From the NCBI GenBank assembly GCA_900113995.1, contig FORK01000013.1:32177-96176 (forward strand): a stretch of 64,000 nt of DNA, given 5' to 3'. Positions 8,270 through 15,584 of this stretch are shown here, one piece after another. A program made the position numbers and the translations under genes. Each line of letters begins with the position of its first letter. Position 1 is the first letter of the stretch. The notes beneath the pieces were generated by a model, which had not been told where the DNA came from, did not search any database, and was given only the letters and a program-made list of their open reading frames with translations. Origin of the DNA: Ruminococcaceae bacterium D5. Its GTDB lineage: Bacteria > Bacillota > Clostridia > Oscillospirales > Ruminococcaceae.

Positions 8270-8641
8270 ATGATGCCCCATGAAAGTTTTGGGAATTTCT
8301 TGGCTCAGAAAAGGGTTCAAAAAGGAATTACCCTTCGAAAAATGGCGCAGCTGCTCGGCTGCTCGGCCCCATATCTGAGCGATGTGGAAAAGGGCCGCCG
8401 CAATCCTTTTGAGGTCGGGAAACTGGAACTGGCCGCCCAGGTTCTCTGCCTCGCTGCCGAGGAAAAATCTGAAATGCTGGATTTGGCGGGAAAACAGCGA
8501 AACTCCGTCGCGCCGGATCTGCCGGACTACATCATGCGGCGGGATTATGTGGCCGCCGCGCTGCGGACGGCGCGCGATCTTGGCGCCGGAGAAAAGGAAT
8601 GGGCAGCATTTGTCGAAGAGCTAAAACGGCGGAAAGGGTAA
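8270..8641 (+). CDS. XRE-family helix-turn-helix regulator
   Basis: A 123-residue protein with an N-terminal HTH_3 domain (GNFLAQKRVQKGITLRKMAQ... LGCSAPYLSDVEKGRRNP), residues about 6-60, and a C-terminal helical tail. AGAAGG precedes two adjacent ATGs at 8270 and 8273; an upstream GTG at 8264 overlaps the ribosome site and is less likely. It is followed after 10 bases by an ImmA/IrrE protease gene, the arrangement seen in ImmR/ImmA-type switches where the protease cleaves the repressor. I infer that it represses its own promoter and possibly the downstream holin. Confidence 0.88.
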   Translation: MMPHESFGNFLAQKRVQKGITLRKMAQLLGCSAPYLSDVEKGRRNPFEVGKLELAAQVLCLAAEEKSEMLDLAGKQRNSVAPDLPDYIMRRDYVAAALRTARDLGAGEKEWAAFVEELKRRKG

Positions 8642-8651
8642 ATGGAGGCCT

Positions 8652-9461
8652 ATGCTGCGGCTGAATTTTTCCAAAAAGAAAAACGGGGTTCCTGTTTTGA
8701 GCAGAATCCAAATGGACCGGATGGCCGAACTGCTGCTGGCGGATTACTGTCCAAGCGCGGTTTGGAAGCCGCAGACGATCGATATCGATGACTTCGTCCA
8801 GAACTACCTCGGGATGCGGCAGGATTTTCAATATCTTTCCCACTGCGGGCTTTATTTGGGAATGACGGTTTTTTACAATACAGATCGGGTGGTGGTTTAC
8901 AACCCCGAAGCGCGGCGCGCCGAATATCTCAGCGTGTGTGCGAAAACCATTCTGATCGACAGCAGTCTTTTGGAGGAAGGACAGGAACACCGCTACCGCT
9001 TTACCATGGGCCATGAAGCGGCGCATGGAATTTTACATGAAGCCTTTTTCGCAGCGGCGGAGGGCCGGACGAATCCGGATGCCCCGCCGGTGATCCGGTG
9101 CAGGACAAGCTGCTCTGCGGCGCGGACCCGGGGCCTCTGGAGCGATTATGATTGGATGGAATGGCAGGCGGATGCCTTTTCCGCCGCTTTGCTGATGCCG
9201 CGTCCCGCGGTCTGTAAGGCGGCCCGGGATGTCTGTCTGAAGAATCCTTATCTCGCGGCAAATGAGGAAATCCGCGCACTCGAACAGGCCGGAGCGGTTT
9301 CATATCTTTTTTCCACGTCCTTCGAGGCCGCATTCCGGCGGCTGAAGGATCTGGGACTTGTCCGCAGAGGGCTTCCGCTGCGAAAGACCGGGGAGGTGCT
9401 CGGGGTGTTCCGTCAAAGAACCGGACCGGCATCCGGTATATGGAAAGGGGGCGGCCTATGA
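8652..9461 (+). CDS. ImmA/IrrE family metallopeptidase
   Basis: A 269-residue zinc protease of the ImmA/IrrE type. The active site is HEAAH in TMGHEAAHGILH (about residues 120-131), with a downstream WMEWQADAFSAALLMP segment supplying the third metal ligand and the family's typical helix. The C-terminal part (YLFSTSFEAAFRRLKDLG) resembles the substrate-facing region. Known members (ImmA of ICEBs1, IrrE/DdrO pair) cleave a partner XRE repressor after DNA damage. The partner here is presumably the gene just upstream, and an SOS box lies before the pair. The gene overlaps the next one by ATGA. Confidence 0.88.
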   Translation: MLRLNFSKKKNGVPVLSRIQMDRMAELLLADYCPSAVWKPQTIDIDDFVQNYLGMRQDFQYLSHCGLYLGMTVFYNTDRVVVYNPEARRAEYLSVCAKTILIDSSLLEEGQEHRYRFTMGHEAAHGILHEAFFAAAEGRTNPDAPPVIRCRTSCSAARTRGLWSDYDWMEWQADAFSAALLMPRPAVCKAARDVCLKNPYLAANEEIRALEQAGAVSYLFSTSFEAAFRRLKDLGLVRRGLPLRKTGEVLGVFRQRTGPASGIWKGGGL

Positions 9462-9664
9462 CGGAGAAACGGAATTACAGCCTTCGGCTCGTCTGCCCAT
9501 GGTGCCAAAAGGGGGCGGTGCTGACGGAGGGCAGGGCGAACGTCCGCATCTCGGTGCAATGCTCCAAATGCGGCCGGTTTTACAGCGCTGATCTGAATAC
9601 CATGGAAACCCAACGGACCTCCGCGTGCAGACGTGCGGGCGAAGGACGGACGATTACCGACTGA
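9458..9664 (+). CDS. Small zinc-ribbon protein (Com / Cys-rich KTR-like)
   Basis: A 68-residue protein with two CxxC knuckles (CPWC near residue 14 and CSKC near residue 36), making a zinc ribbon. It starts at an ATG overlapping the ImmA stop codon (ATGA), so it is translationally coupled. The layout resembles small Cys-rich proteins of phages and conjugative elements (Com, Cys_rich_KTR), but similarity is limited to the cysteine spacing. Its role is unknown; nucleic acid binding or translational control of a neighbour is possible. Confidence 0.6.
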   Translation: MTEKRNYSLRLVCPWCQKGAVLTEGRANVRISVQCSKCGRFYSADLNTMETQRTSACRRAGEGRTITD

Positions 9665-9686
9665 CCGCCGGGGCGCAGTATGCCAC

Positions 9687-9737
9687 CACAAAGGCCGGGG
9701 TAAGACCGCAGAATGCGGTACTGCCCCGGCCTTTGTG
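9687..9737 (+). terminator. Long hairpin behind the zinc-ribbon gene
   Basis: CACAAAGGCCGGGG pairs with CCCCGGCCTTTGTG (14 bp), and inside it GACCGC pairs with GCGGT. No T tract follows on either strand. It may be a Rho-type or processing hairpin separating the regulatory genes from the holin. The 256 bases after it up to the holin hold smaller GC stems (around 9822-9850 and 9961-9980) and no gene. Confidence 0.45.
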
Positions 9738-9993
9738 ACGGAGGGAGCCGCGGAGGAATTGAATTAGGAAACGACAAAGACCGATAAAACCGGAGAAGGA
9801 GGGCGAAGAATTGTTTGAGCGGCGCCGCCCGCATGTCGATAAAAAGGGCGGCAGGGAGCGAAGAATGCATCCCGTGTATCCTCGCTGTGGGATGAAATGA
9901 ATTGCCGCTCGAATCATCAGGCGGCAGGCATCGGAGAAGATTCGGTGTAACAATACAAAGACCCGGTGTATTCAGCCGGGAGAAAGGAAAAAG

Positions 9994-10422
9994 ATGAAGA
10001 ATTTGGTTTGGAGCTACGGCAGTGAGGGAGCCGCTGTTTCGGGGATGCTGGCCGCTGCCGGCACGTTCCTGAATTGGTGGTTTGGAGGGTTCGACAAGAT
10101 GGTTCGGGCGCTGATCACCTGCATGGCGATTGATTTCGCACTGGGCTTTCTCGCGGCCGCCAAGTCGCGCACGATTGACTCCCACGTCATGTTCTGGGGC
10201 GGGGTCAATAAGGTTCTGGTGCTGGTTTTCGTGGGCTTCGGCGTTGTGCTCGACGGGATCGTCGGGACCCCTGAGCCGTATATCCGCACTGCGATCATCT
10301 GGTTTTACATCGGCCGGGAAGGGTTGAGCATTGTGGAGAATTATGGGAAGATGGGGCTGCCTCTGCCGGAGTTTATCACGGCGGTTCTGAACCAGCTGAA
10401 GGATAAGGGCGAGCCGGAATAA
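9994..10422 (+). CDS. Phage holin family protein (Phage_holin_4 / TcdE type)
   Basis: A 142-residue protein with three to four hydrophobic segments: an N-terminal helix ending in TFLNWWFGGFDKMVRALITCM, a second with IDFALGFLAAAKS, a third VLVLVFVGFGVVLDGIV, and the conserved C-terminal YIGREGLSIVENYGKMGLPLP region with a charged tail. This pattern identifies the holin family used by phages for lysis and by TcdE for toxin release. AAAGGAAAAAG precedes the ATG. No endolysin, terminase or structural gene is next to it. It stands behind an SOS-box/XRE/ImmA unit, so damage-triggered membrane permeabilisation is a reasonable inference; a prophage remnant is the alternative. Confidence 0.85.
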   Translation: MKNLVWSYGSEGAAVSGMLAAAGTFLNWWFGGFDKMVRALITCMAIDFALGFLAAAKSRTIDSHVMFWGGVNKVLVLVFVGFGVVLDGIVGTPEPYIRTAIIWFYIGREGLSIVENYGKMGLPLPEFITAVLNQLKDKGEPE

Positions 10423-10463
10423 TGCAGTTCTGATGGGGAGAAAAACGTGCGCCGCAACGGATC

Positions 10464-10492
10464 TTGAGCTTTTATCCGGGCCGTGTTATACT
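10464..10492 (+). promoter_or_regulatory. Promoter of the fumarase/tartrate dehydratase operon
   Basis: TTGAGC (10464-10469), 17 bases, TATACT (10487-10492), about 18 bases before the alpha-subunit start codon. The leader would be very short. Confidence 0.6.
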
Positions 10493-10510
10493 CGGAAACG
10501 AGGTGATTTT

Positions 10511-11350
10511 ATGAGGACAATTTCCGCTGCTGAAATTTCCGATGCGGTCCGCGCGCTCTGTATCGGGTCAAACCGGATTCTGCCGGACGATATGCGACGG
10601 GGTCTTGCTGCCGCACAGAAGGATGAGCTTTGGCCGACCGCTGCAGGGGTGCTTGACGACATCATTGAAAATTACCGGCGGGCAGAGCGGCTCGAAATGC
10701 CCGTCTGTCAGGATACCGGCATGGCCTGTGTCTTTGTTGAGCTGGGGCAGGAGGTCCATATTGACGGCTCGCTGGAAGAAGCGATTCAGGAGGGAGTACG
10801 CCGCGGCTATCTCGACGGTTATCTGAGAAAGTCGGTCGTCTCCGACCCGATTGAGCGGATCAACACGCTGGACAATACCCCCGCGGTCATCACCTACGAT
10901 GTCGTCATGGGAGACCGGCTGACCATCACCGTCGCACCCAAGGGCGCAGGCAGTGAAAATATGGGACGCCTTGCGATGCTTAAGCCCTCTGACGGGCTGG
11001 CAGGCGTGAAAAGATTTGTCCTTGATGCGGTGGAGGCGGCCGGGCCGAATCCGTGCCCCCCCATCGTGGTGGGGGTCGGAATCGGCGGAAATTTCGACCG
11101 GGTTGCCCTGCTGGCCAAACGGGCGCTTCTGCGGCCGATCGACCGGCGCAATCCCAACCCGGTATATGCCGCACTCGAGACGGAACTGCTGGACTCCATC
11201 AATGCGCTCGGCATCGGACCGCAGGGCTTCGGAGGAAGAGCCACTGCTCTGGGAGTGAATATTGAAGTATTTGCAACCCACATTGCACAGCTGCCCTGCG
11301 CGGTTAATATCGGCTGCCATGTCACCCGCCATCAGACGGCGGTATTGTAG
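10511..11350 (+). CDS. Class I fumarate hydratase / L(+)-tartrate dehydratase alpha subunit
   Basis: A 279-residue Fe-S hydro-lyase subunit. Cysteines able to bind the 4Fe-4S cluster appear in PVCQDTGM, NPCPPIVVG and the C-terminal NIGCHVTRH. AGGTGATTTT precedes the ATG at 10511; the upstream extension is not family-like. Together with the next gene it forms the two-subunit oxygen-sensitive enzyme that hydrates fumarate to malate, or in relatives dehydrates tartrate. Sequence alone does not separate these two substrates. The first of a three-gene operon ending in a YczE-like membrane protein. Confidence 0.88.
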   Translation: MRTISAAEISDAVRALCIGSNRILPDDMRRGLAAAQKDELWPTAAGVLDDIIENYRRAERLEMPVCQDTGMACVFVELGQEVHIDGSLEEAIQEGVRRGYLDGYLRKSVVSDPIERINTLDNTPAVITYDVVMGDRLTITVAPKGAGSENMGRLAMLKPSDGLAGVKRFVLDAVEAAGPNPCPPIVVGVGIGGNFDRVALLAKRALLRPIDRRNPNPVYAALETELLDSINALGIGPQGFGGRATALGVNIEVFATHIAQLPCAVNIGCHVTRHQTAVL

Positions 11351-11362
11351 GGGGAACTGCAG

Positions 11363-11950
11363 ATGAATGAGAAAAAAAGAATCACCACCCCTTTTACTGC
11401 GGAGCAGGCACGTTTGCTGCGGGCGGGGGATTCGGTGCTCATCACCGGTACCATCTACACCGGACGGGACGCCGCCCACAAGCGGCTGGTTGAGCTGCTT
11501 GATGCGGGAAAGCCGCTTCCCTGTGAGCTGCGCGATCAGATCATCTATTATGTCGGCCCAACTCCCGCGCGCCCGGGGGATATCATTGGCGCAGCGGGTC
11601 CGACCACCAGCTACCGGATGGACGCTTACGCTCCGCGCCTGATGGCTGAGACGGGTCTGCGCGGAATGATTGGCAAGGGACTGCGTTCCTCCGAGGTGGC
11701 CGCGGCGATCCGGGACTATCAGGGGGTTTATCTTGCGGCGATCGGCGGCGCGGGCGCACTGCTCGCTTCCACCGTTCGCTCCTGTGAGATGGTTGCCTAT
11801 CCCGACCTGCAGTCGGAGGCCATCCGGCGGCTGGAGGTGGTGGATTTCCCGGCGGTGGTCGTGCTTGACTGCGAGGGAAATAACCTCTATGAGAGCGGAC
11901 GCAGGGCCTATCTCGACTTTGTCCGCGCAGAACAAGGAGGGAAAAGATGA
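11363..11950 (+). CDS. Class I fumarate hydratase / L(+)-tartrate dehydratase beta subunit
   Basis: A 195-residue protein matching the C-terminal domain of class I fumarases: GTIYTGRDAAHKRLVELL, the GPTTSYRMD substrate loop, GMIGKG and the AIGGAGALLAS stretch. It lies 12 bases after the alpha subunit and completes the active heterodimer. Its last codons overlap the next start (ATGA), so all three genes are co-translated. Confidence 0.9.
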   Translation: MNEKKRITTPFTAEQARLLRAGDSVLITGTIYTGRDAAHKRLVELLDAGKPLPCELRDQIIYYVGPTPARPGDIIGAAGPTTSYRMDAYAPRLMAETGLRGMIGKGLRSSEVAAAIRDYQGVYLAAIGGAGALLASTVRSCEMVAYPDLQSEAIRRLEVVDFPAVVVLDCEGNNLYESGRRAYLDFVRAEQGGKR

Positions 11951-12630
11951 TTCGCCGTGAGCTGCGTCGTTTCCTCCAGATGGCGGTGGCATTTTTCCTC
12001 TATTCCTTTGGAATTTATCTGGGTATTCATGCCAATGTCGGGCTTGCTCCATGGGATGCTTTTGCCTCCGGCATTGCTTCTGCTGTCGGGACAAGCTACG
12101 GCGTCATAAACGTGGCCACCGGACTGACGGTCCTTCTGATTTCGGTGGGCATTTTTAAGGAAAAGTTCGGAATCTCCACTCCGCTGAACACGGTACTGAT
12201 CGGAATGGGCGTCGATGTGATCGAAAGCTGGAATCTGCTGCCCTATCTCGACCACTTCTTTGGGGGAATCCTCATGCTGCTTACGGGGCAGTTTTTCATC
12301 TGCGTCGGTACGGTGCTCTACATTCCGCTGGCAATGGGCGGCGGTCCCCGCGATTCCCTGATGCTGGCGCTTGCCAAACGGTTTCCGAAGGTCAGAATCG
12401 GAGTGGTGCGAGGCTGCATCGAGGGGACGGTCCTCTCCATCGGCTGGCTTTTTGGCGCCAAGGTGGGAATTGGAACGGTCATTGCGGTCTTCGGGATCGG
12501 CACCATGCTTCAGCTGGCCTGCACCCTTTTCCACAGCGATCTCAAAGGGGTGGTGCACGAAAGCTGTCTGGATACCCTGCGCCGCTGGAAAACGGAATAT
12601 CTTGCTGAGAAGGCCTCCGCAGCCCGATAG
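11947..12630 (+). CDS. YczE/YitT-like integral membrane protein
   Basis: A 227-residue protein with about five hydrophobic segments and the family stretches GIYLGIHANVGLAPWDAF and PLAMGGGPRDSLM, characteristic of the YczE/YyaS membrane family. Function of the family is unknown; in this operon, translationally coupled to a dicarboxylate/tartrate dehydratase, a role linked to organic-acid handling is possible but only inferred from position. The C-terminus is short and basic. Confidence 0.78.
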   Translation: MIRRELRRFLQMAVAFFLYSFGIYLGIHANVGLAPWDAFASGIASAVGTSYGVINVATGLTVLLISVGIFKEKFGISTPLNTVLIGMGVDVIESWNLLPYLDHFFGGILMLLTGQFFICVGTVLYIPLAMGGGPRDSLMLALAKRFPKVRIGVVRGCIEGTVLSIGWLFGAKVGIGTVIAVFGIGTMLQLACTLFHSDLKGVVHESCLDTLRRWKTEYLAEKASAAR

Positions 12631-12679
12631 ATGCGCGGATGCCTTAAAAACAAAGAACATCCCAACTGCAAGCCGACAT

Positions 12680-12730
12680 GCAGAAGCGCACCTTGCGAAG
12701 AGTCTGACTCTTCGCAAGGTGCGCTTCTGC
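12680..12730. repeat. Perfect 25-bp inverted repeat
   Basis: GCAGAAGCGCACCTTGCGAAGAGTC and its exact inverse flank a single T, 50 bases after the YczE-like gene. No T run follows on either strand, which argues against a standard terminator. Such a long perfect palindrome resembles a mobile hairpin or MITE core, or a strong mRNA 3' protector. Confidence 0.85.
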
Positions 12731-13007
12731 TGTACAACTGTACGAAAGTGTCACAAGTTTGGCGATGCTGCCTGTGCAGCAGGTAACGAATCTACTGCCA
12801 AGCGCACGACTGGGGCGATGCTGGGATGCATTGGCATCCGCGTCATGGACGTGTGACTGGGGCGGCGTCTCCGGTCGGCGCGGCAGTCTCAACGGCTGGG
12901 CGCGCCATCCAGGTGCACGATCTGGAAAGATGCCGCAGTGCGCCGGCATCGGTCATCTCTCCGTGTCCCAGCCGCCCAAACGCGCGGCTGGAGCGGTACA
13001 TATGCGA
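12731..13007. other. Gene-free GC-rich spacer
   Basis: No gene is supported. An open frame on the plus strand (12759-13193) has no ribosome site and runs through the 13008-13070 hairpin into the opposing gene, so I discount it. The text GGCGATGCTG occurs twice (12763, 12813 area) and AGCCGC/GCGGCT pairs near 12970-12990, hinting at RNA folding, but no known RNA family was recognised. Confidence 0.4.
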
Positions 13008-13070
13008 AAAAACTTCATGCGCCAAAAGATTCTGCACATATCGTGGTGTGCCGCGGCGCATGAAGTTTTT
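13008..13070. terminator. Bidirectional 16-bp hairpin
   Basis: AAAAACTTCATGCGCC and its exact inverse are separated by 31 bases, in which GCACA and TGTGC can extend the stem. T runs follow on both strands (TTTTT plus, TTTTTT minus). It lies between the convergent YczE-like gene and the 86-residue membrane protein gene and could terminate both. Confidence 0.6.
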
Positions 13071-13137
13071 ATACGCTTCGGAGCGCTGTTTTGCATTGCT
13101 TGCATTCGGGCGGCGCTGTGCGTGGACTCACAGCAGG

Positions 13138-13398
13138 TTATTTTCTCAGGCGCAATGCCAGCCCTGCCGCCAAAGAACCAGAGGTCAGGCTGACGGCCTG
13201 AATGGTTCTCAGTCCGTACAGTTCACTTCCGAGGATGGGCGGGTGACATGCGGTAAACCAGGCGGCAGCCGACAGCAGTGCTCCCGCCGCTGTGATCAGC
13301 CACGCTTTGGAAGATCGGCGGCAGGCAGCCCGCATCGCTGCGCCCAGCAGCAGCGGCAGGAAGAGGACTGCCAGCCAGTTGAGGATGATCTGCCCCAT
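13138..13398 (-). CDS. Small three-helix membrane protein, unknown function
   Basis: An 86-residue protein with hydrophobic segments near residues 4-22, 31-49 and 63-82, and arginines between the first and second. AAGGAGGG lies 7 bases before the ATG, which supports translation. I do not recognise the family. It is downstream of and co-oriented with the ammonia-lyase gene (73 bases apart) and may be its operon partner. Confidence 0.6.
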   Translation of the reverse strand: MGQIILNWLAVLFLPLLLGAAMRAACRRSSKAWLITAAGALLSAAAWFTACHPPILGSELYGLRTIQAVSLTSGSLAAGLALRLRK

Positions 13399-13471
13399 GA
13401 TTTCCCTCCTTGCAGTCAGGACCGAAAAATACCATTGGCGCGGCGGATCGTTGGAAAGGGCCCCGGACTGC

Positions 13472-14680
13472 TTAAACCGGAACCGGAAGCTCTCCGCCCC
13501 AGACGACCGAGCGGTAGCGCACAGGATCGGTATCCCCTTCGGTCGAGATCAGCAGTACCTGGGAATCCGGGCCGATGCCGAGCAGCTCCTTTTGAGCGGC
13601 GAAATCGGGCAGCAGGCAGAGGGAGGCAAGCAGTCCGGTGCCGATTGCACCGCTTTCCCCTGAGACCACCCGGGGATCTTCTCCGGCAGGGGCGGCTAGA
13701 ATCCGCATCCCAAGCGCCGAAACCTCGTCGGAGCAGGAAGCAAAGGCGAAAGCGTGGCTGCGAAGAAGCTCCCATGCGATGGGGTTGACTTCGCCGCAGC
13801 AGAGCCCCGCCATCATCGAGGCAAGGTCGCCGCCCACCGCGAGCGGTTTGCCGCTGCCCTGAACCGCAGAACGGTAGAAGCAGTCGGCAGCGGCACACTC
13901 CATTACCACCAAACGGGGAGGATTTTTCGGAAAGCGGTTGACAAGAATGCCCTGTACCGCCGCGGCGAGCGAACCGACCCCCGCTTGAACAAAGACGTGG
14001 GTCGGCCGGTCGATCCCGGCGGCACGCAGCTGTGAAAGCGCCTCATCGACGAGGGTGGCGTAGCCCTGCATAATGGCGGAAGGAATCTCGGTGTAGCCCT
14101 CCCACGCGGTATCCTGCACCATCGCGGAATTGGGCGTTTCAGCGGCCAGTCTCGCCGCCTTGCGCACACAGTCGTCGTAGTTGAGACTTTCGACGGTGAC
14201 CTCGGCGCCGAGCTTTTGGATGTTTGCCAGCCGGGCCCGGGAGGTGCCTTTGGGCATCAGTACGACGGCACGCTGTCCCAGCTCGTGCGCGGCCCAGGCG
14301 ACTCCGCGCCCATGGTTGCCGTCTGTGGCGGTAAAGAAGACGGCCTGCCCCAGCTGTTCCCGCATGGCGGGGGAGGTGAGAAAATCATAGCCGGTTTCTC
14401 CGATGTCCCGCCCAAGCTGTCCGGCGATGTACCGCCCGATGGCATAGGAGCCGCCGAGCACCTTGAAGGCGTTGAGGCCGAATCGGTAGGATTCGTCCTT
14501 GACGAACACCCCCCCGATCCCGAGGGACGCGGCGAGACGGGGAAGGTGTGCGAGCGGCGTTACCGCATACTGGGGAAAGCTCTGATGGAACCGCCGGACT
14601 CGGGTAATTTCCTCCGGGGCAAAGAGCGGAAGAAATCGGTCCTCGGCTTTGGGCAGATGATTCGGCTCAATACGGATCAT
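13472..14680 (-). CDS. dpaL: Diaminopropionate ammonia-lyase
   Basis: A 402-residue PLP enzyme of fold type II. The PLP-binding lysine lies in LNAFKVLGG (about residue 73), followed by the phosphate-binding region and ATDGNHGRGVAWAA, the pattern distinguishing DpaL (YgeX) from threonine dehydratase and cysteine synthase. It splits 2,3-diaminopropionate into pyruvate and two ammonia. GAGGAGG precedes the ATG at 14680; the frame upstream overlaps the glycosylase gene and is ignored. The start overlaps the stop of the uracil-DNA glycosylase gene (ATGA), a chance or operonic pairing with no obvious shared function. Confidence 0.9.
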   Translation of the reverse strand: MIRIEPNHLPKAEDRFLPLFAPEEITRVRRFHQSFPQYAVTPLAHLPRLAASLGIGGVFVKDESYRFGLNAFKVLGGSYAIGRYIAGQLGRDIGETGYDFLTSPAMREQLGQAVFFTATDGNHGRGVAWAAHELGQRAVVLMPKGTSRARLANIQKLGAEVTVESLNYDDCVRKAARLAAETPNSAMVQDTAWEGYTEIPSAIMQGYATLVDEALSQLRAAGIDRPTHVFVQAGVGSLAAAVQGILVNRFPKNPPRLVVMECAAADCFYRSAVQGSGKPLAVGGDLASMMAGLCCGEVNPIAWELLRSHAFAFASCSDEVSALGMRILAAPAGEDPRVVSGESGAIGTGLLASLCLLPDFAAQKELLGIGPDSQVLLISTEGDTDPVRYRSVVWGGELPVPV

Positions 14681-15279
14681 AGCGCAGGTTCCTCCTCTTT
14701 TGTCGGTGAATAGGCCTCGGGACAAACCTCGAGAATCTTTGCCCTGAGGGCCAGAAAGTCCTCAAAGGCGGCGGGCTTCTGGGCGGGATACCGCAGCAGA
14801 GCGGAAGGATGCAGCGTCCCCATCATCAGAGTGCCGTTTTTCATGAAGAATTCCCCATGCTGCCGGGTCACCCTGAAATCGGGCGAGATGAGCCGCTGGG
14901 CGGCAATTCTGCCGAGGCAGACGATGATTTTCGGCCGGATCAGCCGCACCTGCTCCCGCAGGAATCCGATGCAGGCCTCAGTTTCGTCGGGCTGGGGGTC
15001 CCGGTTTTTCGGAGGACGGCATTTGACCATATTGGCGATGTACACATTCCTCTCCCGGGAGAGATCGACCGCATCCAGCATCCTGTCGAGAAGCTGTCCC
15101 GCCCGGCCGACAAAGGGAAGTCCCTGCTCGTCCTCGTTCTGTCCCGGTCCCTCGCCGATCAGCATCACGCGGGCATCGGCGGGACCCGCGCCGAAGACGA
15201 CGCCGCGGCGTTCCTCGCAGAGCCGGCAGCCTTTGCAATCCTTCATCGACGCGGCAAGCTGTTGAAGTGTCTCAGCCAT
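14677..15279 (-). CDS. Family 4 uracil-DNA glycosylase (Fe-S)
   Basis: A 200-residue DNA repair enzyme. Motif A is GEGPGQNEDEQGLPFVGRAG and the C-terminal motif HPSALLR carries the second active-site region. The 4Fe-4S cluster can be bound by cysteines in CKGCRLC near the N-terminus and by VKCRPP and EACIGF around residues 87 and 103. It removes uracil from DNA after cytosine deamination. A promoter (GTGACA, 17, TATCAT) lies about 50 bases upstream. Confidence 0.93.
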   Translation of the reverse strand: MAETLQQLAASMKDCKGCRLCEERRGVVFGAGPADARVMLIGEGPGQNEDEQGLPFVGRAGQLLDRMLDAVDLSRERNVYIANMVKCRPPKNRDPQPDETEACIGFLREQVRLIRPKIIVCLGRIAAQRLISPDFRVTRQHGEFFMKNGTLMMGTLHPSALLRYPAQKPAAFEDFLALRAKILEVCPEAYSPTKEEEPAL

Positions 15280-15329
15280 TTTGTTCCTCCTGTTTGCCGC
15301 CTCGGCGGCGCGGCTTGATTTCTACTATG

Positions 15330-15358
15330 ATGATAGCATAAAGCGGAATTTTTGTCAC
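15330..15358 (-). promoter_or_regulatory. Promoter of the uracil-DNA glycosylase/dpaL operon
   Basis: On the minus strand GTGACA (15358-15353), 17 bases, TATCAT (15335-15330). Each element matches consensus at five of six positions. Confidence 0.6.
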
Positions 15359-15500
15359 CCCGGCACGGCGGGAAGAAAACATCCGAAGGAAAGACGCGGA
15401 CTCCCGGCGGAATTTCCCTGTGCAACCTGACAATCGGGGGCAGGTTCGGTACAACAGAAGGAAGAATTTGCAAAAATCCTACAAAAATTTGTGAATCCCC

Positions 15501-15530
15501 TTGAGCATTCTGTTCTCAGAGGTGTATAAT
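15501..15530 (+). promoter_or_regulatory. Promoter of pta
   Basis: TTGAGC (15501-15506), 18 bases, TATAAT (15525-15530), leaving a leader of about 45 bases before the ATG at 15585, with GGAGG close to the start. Confidence 0.7.
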
Positions 15531-15584
15531 AATACCGTATAAGGATAAGGTCCATGAAAACTGTAAAATGGAGGAATTTGCACC

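Noticed and set aside
9580..10185. Minus-strand open frame in the spacer before the holin
   Set aside because: No ribosome site, overlaps the holin and zinc-ribbon genes, and the translation is Arg/Pro/Ser-rich noise.
9994..10422. Complete prophage around the holin
   Set aside because: Genes on both sides are ordinary metabolism or surface enzymes; no integrase, terminase, capsid, tail or endolysin gene is present in the window.
10568..12094. A 508-codon minus-strand frame opposite the fumarase genes
   Set aside because: Shadow of high-GC coding DNA; both plus-strand genes are clear family members and the antisense translation is composition-driven.
12759..13193. Plus-strand open frame between the two long hairpins
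   Set aside because: Runs through a terminator-like hairpin into an opposing gene, no ribosome site, no recognisable sequence.
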